Shown piece by piece: positions 51,352-59,206 of a stretch of 59,206 nucleotides of DNA (positions are counted from its first letter, which is position 1; every line of letters begins with the position of its first letter). The notes under the pieces were generated by a model that worked only from the letters and a program-made list of their open reading frames with translations, was not told the origin of the DNA and searched no databases. Position numbers and translations under genes: made by a program. The DNA lies in contig NZ_JAGSXH010000027.1 of the NCBI RefSeq assembly GCF_018283645.1, forward strand, positions 1 through 59,206, in the 5' to 3' direction. Origin of the DNA: Actinocrinis puniceicyclus (GTDB lineage: Bacteria > Actinomycetota > Actinomycetes > Streptomycetales > Catenulisporaceae).

Positions 51352-52143
51352 ATGAACGAGCAACTCCCCGCGACCGCCTACCTGACCGCCGTGGCACGCG
51401 CCGAGGCCACACTGGACCCCGCGTGCGACCTGGTGGACGAATACGCGGCACGTTTCGCAGAACTCTGCCCGCCCTCCGTGCGCGCCATCACTGCGCACAC
51501 CGGCGGCTTGTCCGTCGTCGCGGCGCGAACCACCACGATCGACGCGATGCTGACTCGGGCTCTGGAACGCCGCGCTCCCGGCGTGTTCGTCAATCTCGGT
51601 GCGGGTTTCGACGCGCGGCCTTACCGGCTTGACCCCGGCGCGTGGCCACCCGGCTGCCGGGTGGTGGAAGTCGACGTCGCGTCGATTCTGGACGTCAAGG
51701 ACCGTCTGCTGCCACCGGCCGAGGCCGCCGTCCCGATCGAGCGCGTACGCTGCGACCTGCGGTTCCTCGGCGATCTCGATCGGGCGCTGCGCCCGCGCAC
51801 GGAAGGTGAGCGGCTCCTGCTGCTCGCCGAGGGGCTGCTGACGTACCTGCCGGAGCCTCAACTCGCCGGGTTGGCCAGGACGCTCGCCGGATTCGGCGCG
51901 TCGGCGTCCTGGATCTGCGACGCGCTGTCCACCGACTCCGCCCGGGTTCTCACCCGGGCGTCGCGCGGCGCCGGCTCGAAGCTGACCATGTACGGACTCA
52001 CCGACGTGCGCGCCTTCGAGGAGAACGGTTGGCGTTGCGAGGACATCAGCCTGCTACCGACCGCCCGCGTTCAACGGTCCGCCGGTCCCGGCGTCGGCGC
52101 CACGTCGCAGCTACCTGACTGCGTGTTGTCGCTGCGCAGGTAG
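51352..52143 (+). CDS. Leucine carboxyl methyltransferase-like SAM enzyme
   Basis: A 263-residue enzyme of the LCM/PPM branch of class I methyltransferases. The SAM-binding loop NLGAGFDARPYRL, the VVEVDV strand and the LAEGLLTYLPEPQ motif are visible. Known relatives methylate terminal carboxyl groups; if the same holds here, the C-terminal Trp of the core is a candidate site. It lies 30 nt after the permease gene and is the last plus-strand gene of the cluster. Its last 73 nt overlap the convergent pseudokinase gene. Confidence 0.85.
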   Translation: MNEQLPATAYLTAVARAEATLDPACDLVDEYAARFAELCPPSVRAITAHTGGLSVVAARTTTIDAMLTRALERRAPGVFVNLGAGFDARPYRLDPGAWPPGCRVVEVDVASILDVKDRLLPPAEAAVPIERVRCDLRFLGDLDRALRPRTEGERLLLLAEGLLTYLPEPQLAGLARTLAGFGASASWICDALSTDSARVLTRASRGAGSKLTMYGLTDVRAFEENGWRCEDISLLPTARVQRSAGPGVGATSQLPDCVLSLRR

Positions 52144-53381
52144 GAGCTCGCAACCACGTGGCTCGCCGCGCCGGCCCAGTGTCCCCGGTCCGGCCGGTCC
52201 ATCGTGCCGCGCGCCGGCGCGGGCGAGGAGAGGCCCAGCAGGATCAGGGCCACGCCGAAGGCGAGCAGGAATGCGATCAGGGGGATGAGATAACGCAGCA
52301 GTGTCGATCCTGCGCGCCCGCCCGCAGCGTGGCTGCCCGCGCCGCGCGCCCGCAGCCGGCAGGACCACAGCTCGGCCAACTGCTCGCGGGCTTGCCGCAC
52401 GACCGCGGCGGAGGCGACCAGCCGGTGGGTGTTGCGGCGCGCCCGCGGCGCGCCGGCGTGCCAGCCGCGCAGGGACCAGCGATGGTCGGTGGGACCCGTG
52501 GGCCGGAACTCCAGGAAGCGGCGGCGCGAGGAGCGGTGATCCTTGGCCGCGGCAGCGAGCCGTTCCCGGCCGCGCCCGTCCCATCCCGCGTCGAAGCAGT
52601 CCGCGGCGGCGGCCTCCAGCGCGCTGAGCGTCGAGGCCGCGGTGCGCGGGACGCGGTCCTTCACCTCGCCGTCGTGCCCGCGCGCCACGCCCGCGTCTTC
52701 GAGCACTGCGTCGTAGATGCGCGCGGCGACCCCTTCCAGCTCACCCTGGGCGAAGTAGCCGGTCCGGGCGGTATGGTCCGGCAGCCGCCGACCGGTCACC
52801 ATGCAGGTGACGAAGAGCTCTGCGGCCAGTTCCAGGTCGGCGGCCATCGCCGCGGCCGGGTCGTGCGGCTCGGGGCGGGCGACGAGGCCGACGTCGACCA
52901 GGACGCAGTTGCCGCTGGGCTCGATGATGACGTGGCCGGCGTCGGGTCGCCGATGCGGCACCCCGCGCGCGTGCAGCGCGGCCAGGGCCGCCAGCACGTC
53001 CTTGAGCACCACCGACGCGGTCTGCACGTCGAGTCCGCGCGGCAGTTGCGCGAGCACCTTCGACAGCCGCACTCCGGTCACGTGCCGGCACACCGTGGCG
53101 ACGATCTGCCCGGCGGCGTCGGCCACATAGCTGAGCGGCGGTGCGAGGCGCGGATCGCTCAGCCCCGCCAGCGCCGCGCTTTCGGCGGGAAAGCCGTACT
53201 GGAAGCCGGGATCCACGGTCAGGTCCGCGTCCAGGCAACGCATCACGGACAGAATTCCGAGTTCGTCGCGCAGCACGACGAGACCTCCGGCGGCGCTCGC
53301 CGCCATGCCTATTGCCGGGCTCATTCCCGCGTCGGCGCCGACCGCCTCGGCCATTGTGTGACGTGCCGTATCAGTGACCAC
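52071..53381 (-). CDS. Membrane-anchored protein kinase-like protein (pseudokinase)
   Basis: A 436-residue protein. Residues about 30-290 follow the bacterial Ser/Thr kinase pattern, but the catalytic loop reads HRRPDAGHVIIEP (143-155) instead of HRDxxxxNI, and the DFG motif is DVG (163-165). No clear VAxK lysine is seen. It is therefore probably inactive as a kinase. A membrane helix follows near residue 370 (YLIPLIAFLLAFGVALILLGL), with a short outer tail. Its 3' end overlaps the methyltransferase gene by 73 nt tail to tail. It may be regulatory, like MviN-bound pseudokinases, or part of the RiPP region; that is inference. Confidence 0.75.
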   Translation of the reverse strand: MVTDTARHTMAEAVGADAGMSPAIGMAASAAGGLVVLRDELGILSVMRCLDADLTVDPGFQYGFPAESAALAGLSDPRLAPPLSYVADAAGQIVATVCRHVTGVRLSKVLAQLPRGLDVQTASVVLKDVLAALAALHARGVPHRRPDAGHVIIEPSGNCVLVDVGLVARPEPHDPAAAMAADLELAAELFVTCMVTGRRLPDHTARTGYFAQGELEGVAARIYDAVLEDAGVARGHDGEVKDRVPRTAASTLSALEAAAADCFDAGWDGRGRERLAAAAKDHRSSRRRFLEFRPTGPTDHRWSLRGWHAGAPRARRNTHRLVASAAVVRQAREQLAELWSCRLRARGAGSHAAGGRAGSTLLRYLIPLIAFLLAFGVALILLGLSSPAPARGTMDRPDRGHWAGAASHVVASSYLRSDNTQSGSCDVAPTPGPADR

Positions 53382-53787
53382 TCAAACCTCCGGTGGAAAA
53401 CAAGGCTCAGCATCACCATGAAGTCAGCGTCTGTCCAGTACCCGGCGCGTGTTCATCCGATCGGGTGAGGTATGTCGGAATCGGGGATTTCGCGAACTCC
53501 TCGGGTTGCGGCCCCGCGTGGCCATATCCGGGACGGAAGCAGAATACGCAGACACGAATTCCCGCTGTCGCGATTTTGCGTGGCACTGTCGCGGCTCCGG
53601 CAGAATTGCCGGCTCTCGGCGTGCACGTGGCATGGCTCGCGGCTTGCGCCCCCGTGCAGATCGGCGCGGGCCTCGCCTTCGCAGTGTCAGGGCCAGTCAT
53701 ATCAATGCTCTGCGGGCGCTGGCGAAACGCCCGCGGCCCGGCCGCCTCAGGTCACGTCAATGGCCGAACCCGGCTTGAAACACTCTG
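53382..53787. other. Intergenic region, no gene supported
   Basis: About 400 nt between the pseudokinase gene start and the sortase gene end, both on the minus strand. Several short frames overlap here on both strands, but none has a ribosome-binding site or family features. It should hold the promoter of the pseudokinase gene. Confidence 0.4.
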
Positions 53788-54456
53788 TCACGGCACCGGT
53801 ACGGCCGTGACCACGAGGTTGTCGAGGTAGGAGCCGGTGTGGTGGTTGAAGGGTCCGCCACAGGTGAGCAGGGTGAGCCGGGAAGTGCCTGCGGGAGAGA
53901 AGAGCGCGGACAGCGGAAGGGCGGCTTTCGGGTATTCCTGGCGGCCGATGACGCGATAGTGCCACGCGCGTCCGTCGGCTGTCGTCACGGTGACGGCTGC
54001 GCCGACCGTGATGGCGCGCAGCGGGAAGAGCGCGCCTGGCCCCTGACCGGCGGAGTCGACGTGTCCGGCGATGACGACCGAGCCGGCAAGGGCGCCGGGC
54101 GCCGGGCCGTACCGGTACCAGCCGACGGTGTGGATGTCCGAGGGGATGGCCAGGGCGCCGTTCGCGGTGACGCCGATGGGCACGACCGGAGCGCCGATGC
54201 CCAGTGAAGCGATGGCGAGCCGGTCGGGCCGGGACAACCGGCCCGTCGCGGCAGACATGCGGCCGGCGCTTGTCGGCGGCGATTGCGCGGCCAGGGACGT
54301 GGCGACGCCGGGATTGAGCGAGGGAGGCTGCGTCGGGTGGTCGCTCGCAGCGTGCGCCGCGAGCGCCGCCGCGATGAGCGCCGCGCCGGCGACCGCGGCC
54401 GACCCGGGGGTGGGCCGCAGCGGCCGTCGGCGCGGCGCTGAACTGCGCTGGAACAC
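53788..54456 (-). CDS. Class F sortase with Leu at the usual Arg position
   Basis: A 222-residue membrane-anchored sortase with an N-terminal signal-anchor. The catalytic His132 (VIAGHVDSAGQGPGALF) and Cys199 (LTLLTCGGPF) are present. The Arg that normally follows in YRDN is Leu211 (SYLDN; codon CTC), so transpeptidation may be weak. It starts at GTG 54456, 3 nt after the DUF4397 gene, with which it forms a pair. Confidence 0.85.
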   Translation of the reverse strand: MFQRSSAPRRRPLRPTPGSAAVAGAALIAAALAAHAASDHPTQPPSLNPGVATSLAAQSPPTSAGRMSAATGRLSRPDRLAIASLGIGAPVVPIGVTANGALAIPSDIHTVGWYRYGPAPGALAGSVVIAGHVDSAGQGPGALFPLRAITVGAAVTVTTADGRAWHYRVIGRQEYPKAALPLSALFSPAGTSRLTLLTCGGPFNHHTGSYLDNLVVTAVPVP

Positions 54457-54459
54457 GGG

Positions 54460-55287
54460 CTACCCGCGGGCGCGCACGGTGCGGCGGATCGTGCTGAACA
54501 AGCCGGCGAAAAGCAGGAGAGCGCCGGCGGCTGCCAGGCCCCACACCCAGGAAGCGGTGGCGGGCGCGGCCGGGGCCGCCAGACCGCCGCTGCCCGCGGG
54601 CACGGCCACCGGGGCCCCGCCGAGTCCGGTGATCGTCTGGGTGACCAGGCCGAGGGTCTTGTCGGTCGCGGAACCGATGGCGTACACGATCGTCTCGGTG
54701 CCTGCCTGCAGGTTCAGCGTGGCCGGGCCGATGACGACGGTTGAGGTACCGGCGAGCACGACGTCTGCGGTCACGGTGCCGGCGGGTAGCAGTGCGCTGA
54801 CCTGACCGGGGTTGGTCAGGCCGGTGAAGGCCGCGTGGCCGTTGACGCGGACGTCCACGGCGGGCGCCGCGGCGTCGTGCCGCACCACGATGCGGGCCTG
54901 GCCGGCCGGGACCGGGCTGGTGTCGTTGGCATAGGCGGTCAGGGTGGGCGCGCCCGCGCTCGTCAGGTGGGCGACCAGGGAGGCGTTCTCACCCGCGGTC
55001 AGGTTCTCGGTCGCGGTGATCACAGGGGTGCCGGTACCGGCGGTGTCGGCGGCCGGGAACACGGCGATGTGATAGGTGCCGGGCGGCAGCGACAACGGGC
55101 CGGCGACCGTGCCGGGCTGGAAGTCGGGCAGCAGATCCTTGCCGTTGACGAACACGTTCACGGGGGTCTTGGGGATCCCGTGCACCACGCTGACGGTGGC
55201 GGTCATGGCGGCGCTGGCGGGCGTCGTGGCCAGCGCCGCGGCAAGGGCGATGAGCGGGGTGAGCGCGAGACTCAGGGGACGTCGCAT
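54460..55287 (-). CDS. DUF4397 surface protein with C-terminal membrane helix
   Basis: A 275-residue exported protein: signal peptide (RRPLSLALTPLIALAAALATTPASA), then two DUF4397 beta-domain repeats (starting VVHGIPKTPVNVFVNG and IVVRHDAAAPAVDVRVNG), a Pro/Ala linker, and a C-terminal membrane helix followed by RRTVRARG. This is a sortase-type tail, but there is no LPXTG-like motif, so it may simply stay in the membrane. ATG 55287 has GGAGAT 7 nt upstream. Paired with the sortase. Confidence 0.83.
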   Translation of the reverse strand: MRRPLSLALTPLIALAAALATTPASAAMTATVSVVHGIPKTPVNVFVNGKDLLPDFQPGTVAGPLSLPPGTYHIAVFPAADTAGTGTPVITATENLTAGENASLVAHLTSAGAPTLTAYANDTSPVPAGQARIVVRHDAAAPAVDVRVNGHAAFTGLTNPGQVSALLPAGTVTADVVLAGTSTVVIGPATLNLQAGTETIVYAIGSATDKTLGLVTQTITGLGGAPVAVPAGSGGLAAPAAPATASWVWGLAAAGALLLFAGLFSTIRRTVRARG

Positions 55288-55647
55288 CCGTCGATCTCCG
55301 ATCGTAGACAGGACATATAGGTATTTGTCGGCCGCGAGATCCAATGTCCACCGGCTCCACGACCGCGGGCCACCCGGAACGCCTGAACGAGTGATCGGCG
55401 CCGTCGTGGCCGCCGCCTTCCCCTGGTCGGCTTCTGATGCAGCGCGGCACGAGGCCGGAGTCAGCGTCCGCTCCGGGGCCCGATTGCCACGTGTCACCCT
55501 GTAAGCATCAGTGGCACGATATAGATGAGCCCACGAGAACATCAGGGTGCCTACATATGGTCGGTACCCTGATGGCCTGCGGCCGAGCGCTGCCCGCCCG
55601 GAAGTCAACCGGCGCGGGTGGCCATGCTCACCCGGCGCGGCCCGCCT
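55288..55647. other. Intergenic region between gcvT and the DUF4397 gene
   Basis: No gene is supported. It holds the promoter of the DUF4397-sortase pair and the likely gcvT terminator (55540-55574). Confidence 0.4.
55540..55574 (-). terminator. Probable gcvT terminator
   Basis: CATCAGGGT (55540-55548) and ACCCTGATG (55566-55574) form a 9-bp stem with a 17-nt loop, about 75 nt past the gcvT stop. The long loop is unusual; an operator for the downstream pair is an alternative. Confidence 0.4.
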
Positions 55648-56796
55648 TCACCGGGTGGACGCGGTCACGAACGGTGGCTTGGTGACACTGAAGGCCGCGC
55701 GCCGGCCGCGCACGTCGAGGTACACCGTGTCGCCTTCGGCCGCGGTGGGTGACAGCAGTGCCAGCGCGATGCCGATCTTCAGCGTCGGCGAGAAGGTCCC
55801 GCTGGTCACCTCCCCGATCACCGAGCCCTGATCGTCCGGTCCCGGTGCGTCCCACACCGCCATGTGCGGTCGCGGAATGGCCCGGTCCACCTGCCGCAGC
55901 CCCCACAGCAGCCGGCGCGGACCCTCGGCCTTCTCCGCCAGCAGCGCCTCGCGGCCCCAGAACGCGTCCTTCTTCCAGCCGACCGCCCAGCCGACCCGGG
56001 CCTGCACCGGGGTGATGTCGAGCGACAGGTCCTGGCCGTGCAGCGGATAGCCCATCTCGGTGCGCAGGGTGTCGCGGGCGCCGAGACCGCACGGCTTGAC
56101 GTCGAAGGGCTCCCCGGCACGCAGGATCGCGGTCCACAGCTCGTCGGCGTCCGGCTGGCGGCAGACCAGTTCGTATCCGTGCTCACCGGTATAGCCGGTG
56201 CGGCAGACGGTCAGCGGCCCGCCGTTCCACACTGCCGTCGCGAAGGCCATGTAGTCGTGGCCGGCCGGCAGGCCGAGAGCGGCGAGCAGGTCCGCGGAAC
56301 GCGGCCCCTGCACCGCCAGCACCGCGAAATCGGCGTGCTGATTCGTCACGGTGATCCCGGGCGGAGCCGCGGCAGCGAGCCGGCGCACCACCTCGGCGGT
56401 GTTCGCGGCGTTCGGGATCAGGAAGATCTCCTGCTCGGACTTCACGTAGGCGATCAGGTCGTCGACCACCCCGCCGCTCGCCTCGTCGCAGGCGAGGGTG
56501 TACTGCGCGCGACCCGGCCCGATCCGGCGCAGGTCGTTGGCGAGCGTGGCGTTGACGAAGTCGAACGCGGTCGCGCCGCTGCCGTCCGTCGCGCTCCCGG
56601 CGACGGTCGCCTTGCCCAGGTGACTGACGTCGAACACGCCCACGCCGGTGCGCACCGCCGCGTGTTCTCCGACGACCCCGGAGTACTCGATCGGCATCAG
56701 CCAGCCGCCGAAGTCCGCCAGCTTCGCGCCGAGGGCGACGTGCCTGGCGTGCAACGGCGAGGTGAGCAGGTGCGGGGACGGCGGCGTCTGTGACAT
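55648..56796 (-). CDS. gcvT: Glycine cleavage system T protein (aminomethyltransferase)
   Basis: A 382-residue folate-dependent enzyme of glycine breakdown. Family motifs: [20 protein letters not shown] at the start, [39 protein letters not shown] and [20 protein letters not shown], and a C-terminal domain with [14 protein letters not shown]. It starts at ATG 56796, divergent from pepA. Other gcv genes are outside the window. Confidence 0.95.
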   Translation of the reverse strand: MSQTPPSPHLLTSPLHARHVALGAKLADFGGWLMPIEYSGVVGEHAAVRTGVGVFDVSHLGKATVAGSATDGSGATAFDFVNATLANDLRRIGPGRAQYTLACDEASGGVVDDLIAYVKSEQEIFLIPNAANTAEVVRRLAAAAPPGITVTNQHADFAVLAVQGPRSADLLAALGLPAGHDYMAFATAVWNGGPLTVCRTGYTGEHGYELVCRQPDADELWTAILRAGEPFDVKPCGLGARDTLRTEMGYPLHGQDLSLDITPVQARVGWAVGWKKDAFWGREALLAEKAEGPRRLLWGLRQVDRAIPRPHMAVWDAPGPDDQGSVIGEVTSGTFSPTLKIGIALALLSPTAAEGDTVYLDVRGRRAAFSVTKPPFVTASTR

Positions 56797-56916
56797 GGCG
56801 ACGAGCCTACCGTCCAGTATCCGGGACGGCGCTTCGGCGGCAGGGACCTCGGCGCCCGCTCCGGGGGCGTGCGATTACGATGCGGCTCATCCCGCAAACT
56901 CAGGACAGGACACGAC

Positions 56917-58443
56917 GTGACCACGATCTCACTGCAGTCCGGCCCGCCGGCCGGTGTCGAAGCCGACGCGCTCGTCATCGGCCTCTACCAGGGCGAGGAC
57001 GGCGTGATGCTCGCCCCGGGCGCCGAACCGGTGGACGAGGCCTTCGGCGGCCGCCTCGCGCACACCTTCAAGGCGCTCGGCGCGACGGGGGCGGCGGACG
57101 AGGTGACCCGGGTTCCGGCGCAGGGCGGCCTGCGCGCGCCGGTGGTGGTCGGACTCGGCCTCGGCTCGGCCGGGGACGGCGAAGTGGTCGGGGTGACCGG
57201 CCTCGAAGACCTGCGCCGGGCGGCCGGGTCCGCGCTGCGCTCGCTGGCCGGGTTCGGCACGGTCGCGCTGGTCACCCCGGTGAGCGGAGCCGAGGTGGTG
57301 GAGGCCACGGCGCTGGGCGCGGCGCTGGCGGCGTACTCGTTCGACGGGCTCAAGACCGGCGACGGAGCGGACCGCAAGGCGCCGGTGGCGCACGTGGTGC
57401 TGGTCACCCCGGGCGAACCAGGTGCGGAGGCGATCGCCGCCGGCGAGCGCGCCCAGGTGGTCGCCGACGCGGTGAAGGCCGCCCGGGACCTGGTCAACAC
57501 CCCACCGTCGCACCTGTTCCCGCAGGCGTTCGCGCAGGCGGCCCAGGCCGCGGTGCAGGCCGCCGGGGTCGAGGGGCTGACGATCGAAGTGCTCGACGAC
57601 GCGGCGCTGCGCGAGGGGGGCTACGGCGGCCTGATCGGCGTCGGCCAGGGGTCGAGCCGGCCGCCGCGGCTGGTTCGGATCACGTATACGCACCCTGACG
57701 CGCAGCGTTCGCTGGCGTTCGTCGGCAAGGGCATAACCTTCGACACCGGCGGCATCTCGCTCAAGCCGGCCGGCGCGATGGAGATCATGAAGAGCGACAT
57801 GGCCGGCGCGGCCGCGGTCGCGCAGGCGGTCGTCGCGGTAGCGAGGCTCGGCCTGCCGGTGACGGTCACGGCGTGGGCGGCGCTGGCGGAGAACATGCCC
57901 GGCGGCAACGCGATCCGGCCCTCCGACGTGTTGCGCATCTACGGCGGCAAGACGGTCGAGGTACTCAACACGGACGCCGAGGGCCGGCTGGTGCTCGCGG
58001 ACGCGATCGTGCGCGCGGCCGAGGAGAACCCGGACGCGATCGTGGACGTCGCGACGCTCACCGGGGCGCAGGTGGCGGCGCTCGGGCACCGCACCGCGGC
58101 CGTGATGTCCAACGACGAGGAGTTCCGCACGCAGGTCGAGTCGGCGGCGGAGCGCGCCGGTGAGGACCTGTGGCCGATGCCGCTGCCGGCGTATCTGCGC
58201 AAATCGCTGGACTCGGACGTCGCCGACCTCGCGAACCTGGGCGACCGGATGGGCGGGATGCTCGTCGCGGGCGTGTTCCTCAAGGAGTTCGTCGCCGAGG
58301 GTGTGCCGTGGGCGCACCTGGACATCGCCGGTCCCGCCTACAACACGAACGCGCCGTACGGGTACACGCCCAAGTGCGGCACGGGGTATGCGGTACGGAC
58401 CCTGGTTCAGCTCGCCCAGGACGCGGCGGACGGGCTGCTTTAG
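56917..58443 (+). CDS. pepA: Leucyl aminopeptidase PepA (M17)
   Basis: A 508-residue cytosolic metallopeptidase. The C-terminal catalytic domain has the metal ligands in GKGITFDTGGISLKP and NTDAEGRLVLAD and the active-site Lys in KSDMAGAAAV. The N-terminal macro-like domain is complete. GTG 56917 is preferred, since the longer frame adds a non-conserved Arg-rich start. Confidence 0.95.
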   Translation: MTTISLQSGPPAGVEADALVIGLYQGEDGVMLAPGAEPVDEAFGGRLAHTFKALGATGAADEVTRVPAQGGLRAPVVVGLGLGSAGDGEVVGVTGLEDLRRAAGSALRSLAGFGTVALVTPVSGAEVVEATALGAALAAYSFDGLKTGDGADRKAPVAHVVLVTPGEPGAEAIAAGERAQVVADAVKAARDLVNTPPSHLFPQAFAQAAQAAVQAAGVEGLTIEVLDDAALREGGYGGLIGVGQGSSRPPRLVRITYTHPDAQRSLAFVGKGITFDTGGISLKPAGAMEIMKSDMAGAAAVAQAVVAVARLGLPVTVTAWAALAENMPGGNAIRPSDVLRIYGGKTVEVLNTDAEGRLVLADAIVRAAEENPDAIVDVATLTGAQVAALGHRTAAVMSNDEEFRTQVESAAERAGEDLWPMPLPAYLRKSLDSDVADLANLGDRMGGMLVAGVFLKEFVAEGVPWAHLDIAGPAYNTNAPYGYTPKCGTGYAVRTLVQLAQDAADGLL

Positions 58444-58447
58444 CAGC

Positions 58448-58484
58448 TGTCGTGTCGTGTCCTGTCGTGTCCTGTCGTGTCCTT
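58448..58484. repeat. Short 10-bp tandem repeat after pepA
   Basis: The unit TGTCGTGTCC is repeated about 3.5 times directly after the pepA stop (58441-58443). It is probably slippage; a role in termination is possible but no hairpin forms. Confidence 0.65.
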
Positions 58485-58545
58485 CTGGTCCGCCTGGTGC
58501 GCGCAGGCGCTGCCTCGGGCGTCCGCGCCGGCCGGGCAAGGCGAG

Positions 58546-58887
58546 TCAGGGCTCGCGCTTCGCCCTGTTCTGCGCCGCGATCCGCGCGTTCCAGTCGCGC
58601 ATCCGCTGCGGGTAGCCGACCACCGCCGCGTCGTAGGCCGCGATTCCGAGACGGTGCGCGAGTTGATGCGCCGCCTGCGGACCGGGTACCCGGCGGCGGG
58701 TCCACTCCCCGTCCGCCGCCACCAGCATCACTGTGGTGTCGGTCACAGCGGTGCGTGGTTCGACGAAGGCCTCCACCCCGGCGCGCGAGCGCGCGAACCG
58801 GGTCAGGTGCGCCTCGTCCTCGCGCAGGTCACGGCCGTTCGCGGAGCCAGCACCTGCGAGCCTGCCCCGCCTTGGAAACACCGACAC
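58546..58887 (-). CDS. Conserved actinobacterial hypothetical protein next to pepA
   Basis: A 113-residue protein. Its second half has a conserved look (EAFVEPRTAVTDTTVMLVAADGEWTRRR, then YDAAVVGYPQRMRDWNAR) seen in short proteins beside pepA in many actinomycetes, sometimes wrongly called oxidoreductase. No function is known. The start is uncertain. Confidence 0.72.
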   Translation of the reverse strand: MSVFPRRGRLAGAGSANGRDLREDEAHLTRFARSRAGVEAFVEPRTAVTDTTVMLVAADGEWTRRRVPGPQAAHQLAHRLGIAAYDAAVVGYPQRMRDWNARIAAQNRAKREP

Positions 58888-59206
58888 CCTCCATCACCTC
58901 GTTGACTCCGGTCGGGCGCGACCGAATTGCGGACGAGCGCGTTCGTTCCACCCCCGAGCTGCCGCGGCGGGTCCCCGCAGGCTGACCGCGCCGGTCGGCC
59001 GTGCGCACCGCGACCTCCCGGACCGCACTAAGCTGGCGCCGTACCAACTTCCGTCCGGCCGACCGAAAGTCGGCCACCGGGTCGACGGTCGCCGAGAGGC
59101 CCGCGCCTGCGCGGATGGCAGGATGCTTGTCAGTGTGCCATCCCGGAGCGTCCGGCGATCCGGAATCGGGCCCATCCGGCTCCGTACGGCGGGCTCGGGC
59201 GGGCGG
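58888..59206. other. Right edge, no gene supported
   Basis: About 320 nt upstream of the small conserved gene. No frame has family features or a ribosome-binding site. The next gene may begin outside the window. Confidence 0.4.

Noticed and set aside
55200..55287. Long N-terminal extension of the DUF4397 protein (frame open to 55608)
   Set aside because: A signal peptide and a good ribosome-binding site place the start at ATG 55287.
1..59206. tRNA genes or tRNA-type attachment sites
   Set aside because: I looked for T-loop-like GGTTCGA motifs followed by an acceptor stem; the few matches fall inside coding genes and do not fold.

Overview
The window is very GC-rich DNA with many GTG and TTG starts and frequent 4-nt ATGA/GTGA gene overlaps. 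It carries a bcc-aa3 respiratory gene set (ctaCDF, ctaE-qcrCAB), a PspA/HtpX envelope-stress group, ErpA, DUF3043 and DUF4397 proteins and an actinobacterial-type class F sortase. This points to a filamentous or related actinomycete (Streptomyces/Catenulispora-like). The genus is an inference.

Region 1 (1-11014) is mobile DNA. Two Tn7-like units lie head to tail. Unit A (386-3819) has Tn7-type ends but no transposase; it carries a two-gene cassette of a ParB-like protein and a GIY-YIG-like protein. Unit B (3824-11014) carries a coupled tnsA-tnsB-tnsC-tniQ operon. Three of the four ends share the 12-bp terminus TGTAGGTTCTCA, the fourth is degenerate, and all have internal boxes close to GTTTCTCGCGGATTTTCG. 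The TnsA-proximal end of unit B stops 14 bp past the stop codon of an intact NlpC/P60 peptidase gene, the geometry Tn7 shows at glmS. The TniQ protein (992 aa) carries LysR-like and PadR-like winged-helix regions.

Region 2 (11028-29755) is chromosomal core: NlpC/P60 hydrolase, NYN-domain protein, rhomboid protease, MFS transporter, stand-alone Lrp/AsnC domain, a ClpX-zinc-finger/HTH regulator with two matching operators, qcrB-qcrA-qcrC-ctaE, a degenerate receiver protein, trpD, a DUF4259 protein, an L,D-transpeptidase and ctaF-ctaD-ctaC.

Region 3 (30062-44011) holds a cysteine desulfurase-TusA fusion, a lipoprotein, a structured intergenic stretch, erpA and nadA (Fe-S cluster and NAD supply), an EEP-fold membrane protein, pspAB-htpX-pspAA-pspA, a DUF3043 protein, an aldo/keto reductase and cobU-cobT-cobS, in which CobT has lost its two best-known active-site motifs.

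Region 4 (44495-52143) is the most interesting part: a compact RiPP cluster built like the streptolysin S (sag) operon. A 41-residue precursor, too short for ordinary ORF calling, has a SagA-like leader (FSGQI and QVAPG motifs) and a Cys/Ser/Thr-rich core. It is followed by a terminator-like hairpin, then SagB-, SagC- and SagD-type enzymes, two CPBP membrane proteases, an ABC exporter and a carboxyl-methyltransferase-like enzyme. The expected product is a linear azol(in)e-containing peptide made in the cytoplasm, cleaved from its leader and exported.

Region 5 (52071-59206) has a membrane pseudokinase that overlaps the methyltransferase tail to tail, a class F sortase with a Leu at the usual Arg position next to a DUF4397 surface protein, gcvT, pepA and a small conserved protein. 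No rRNA, tRNA or CRISPR array was recognised.
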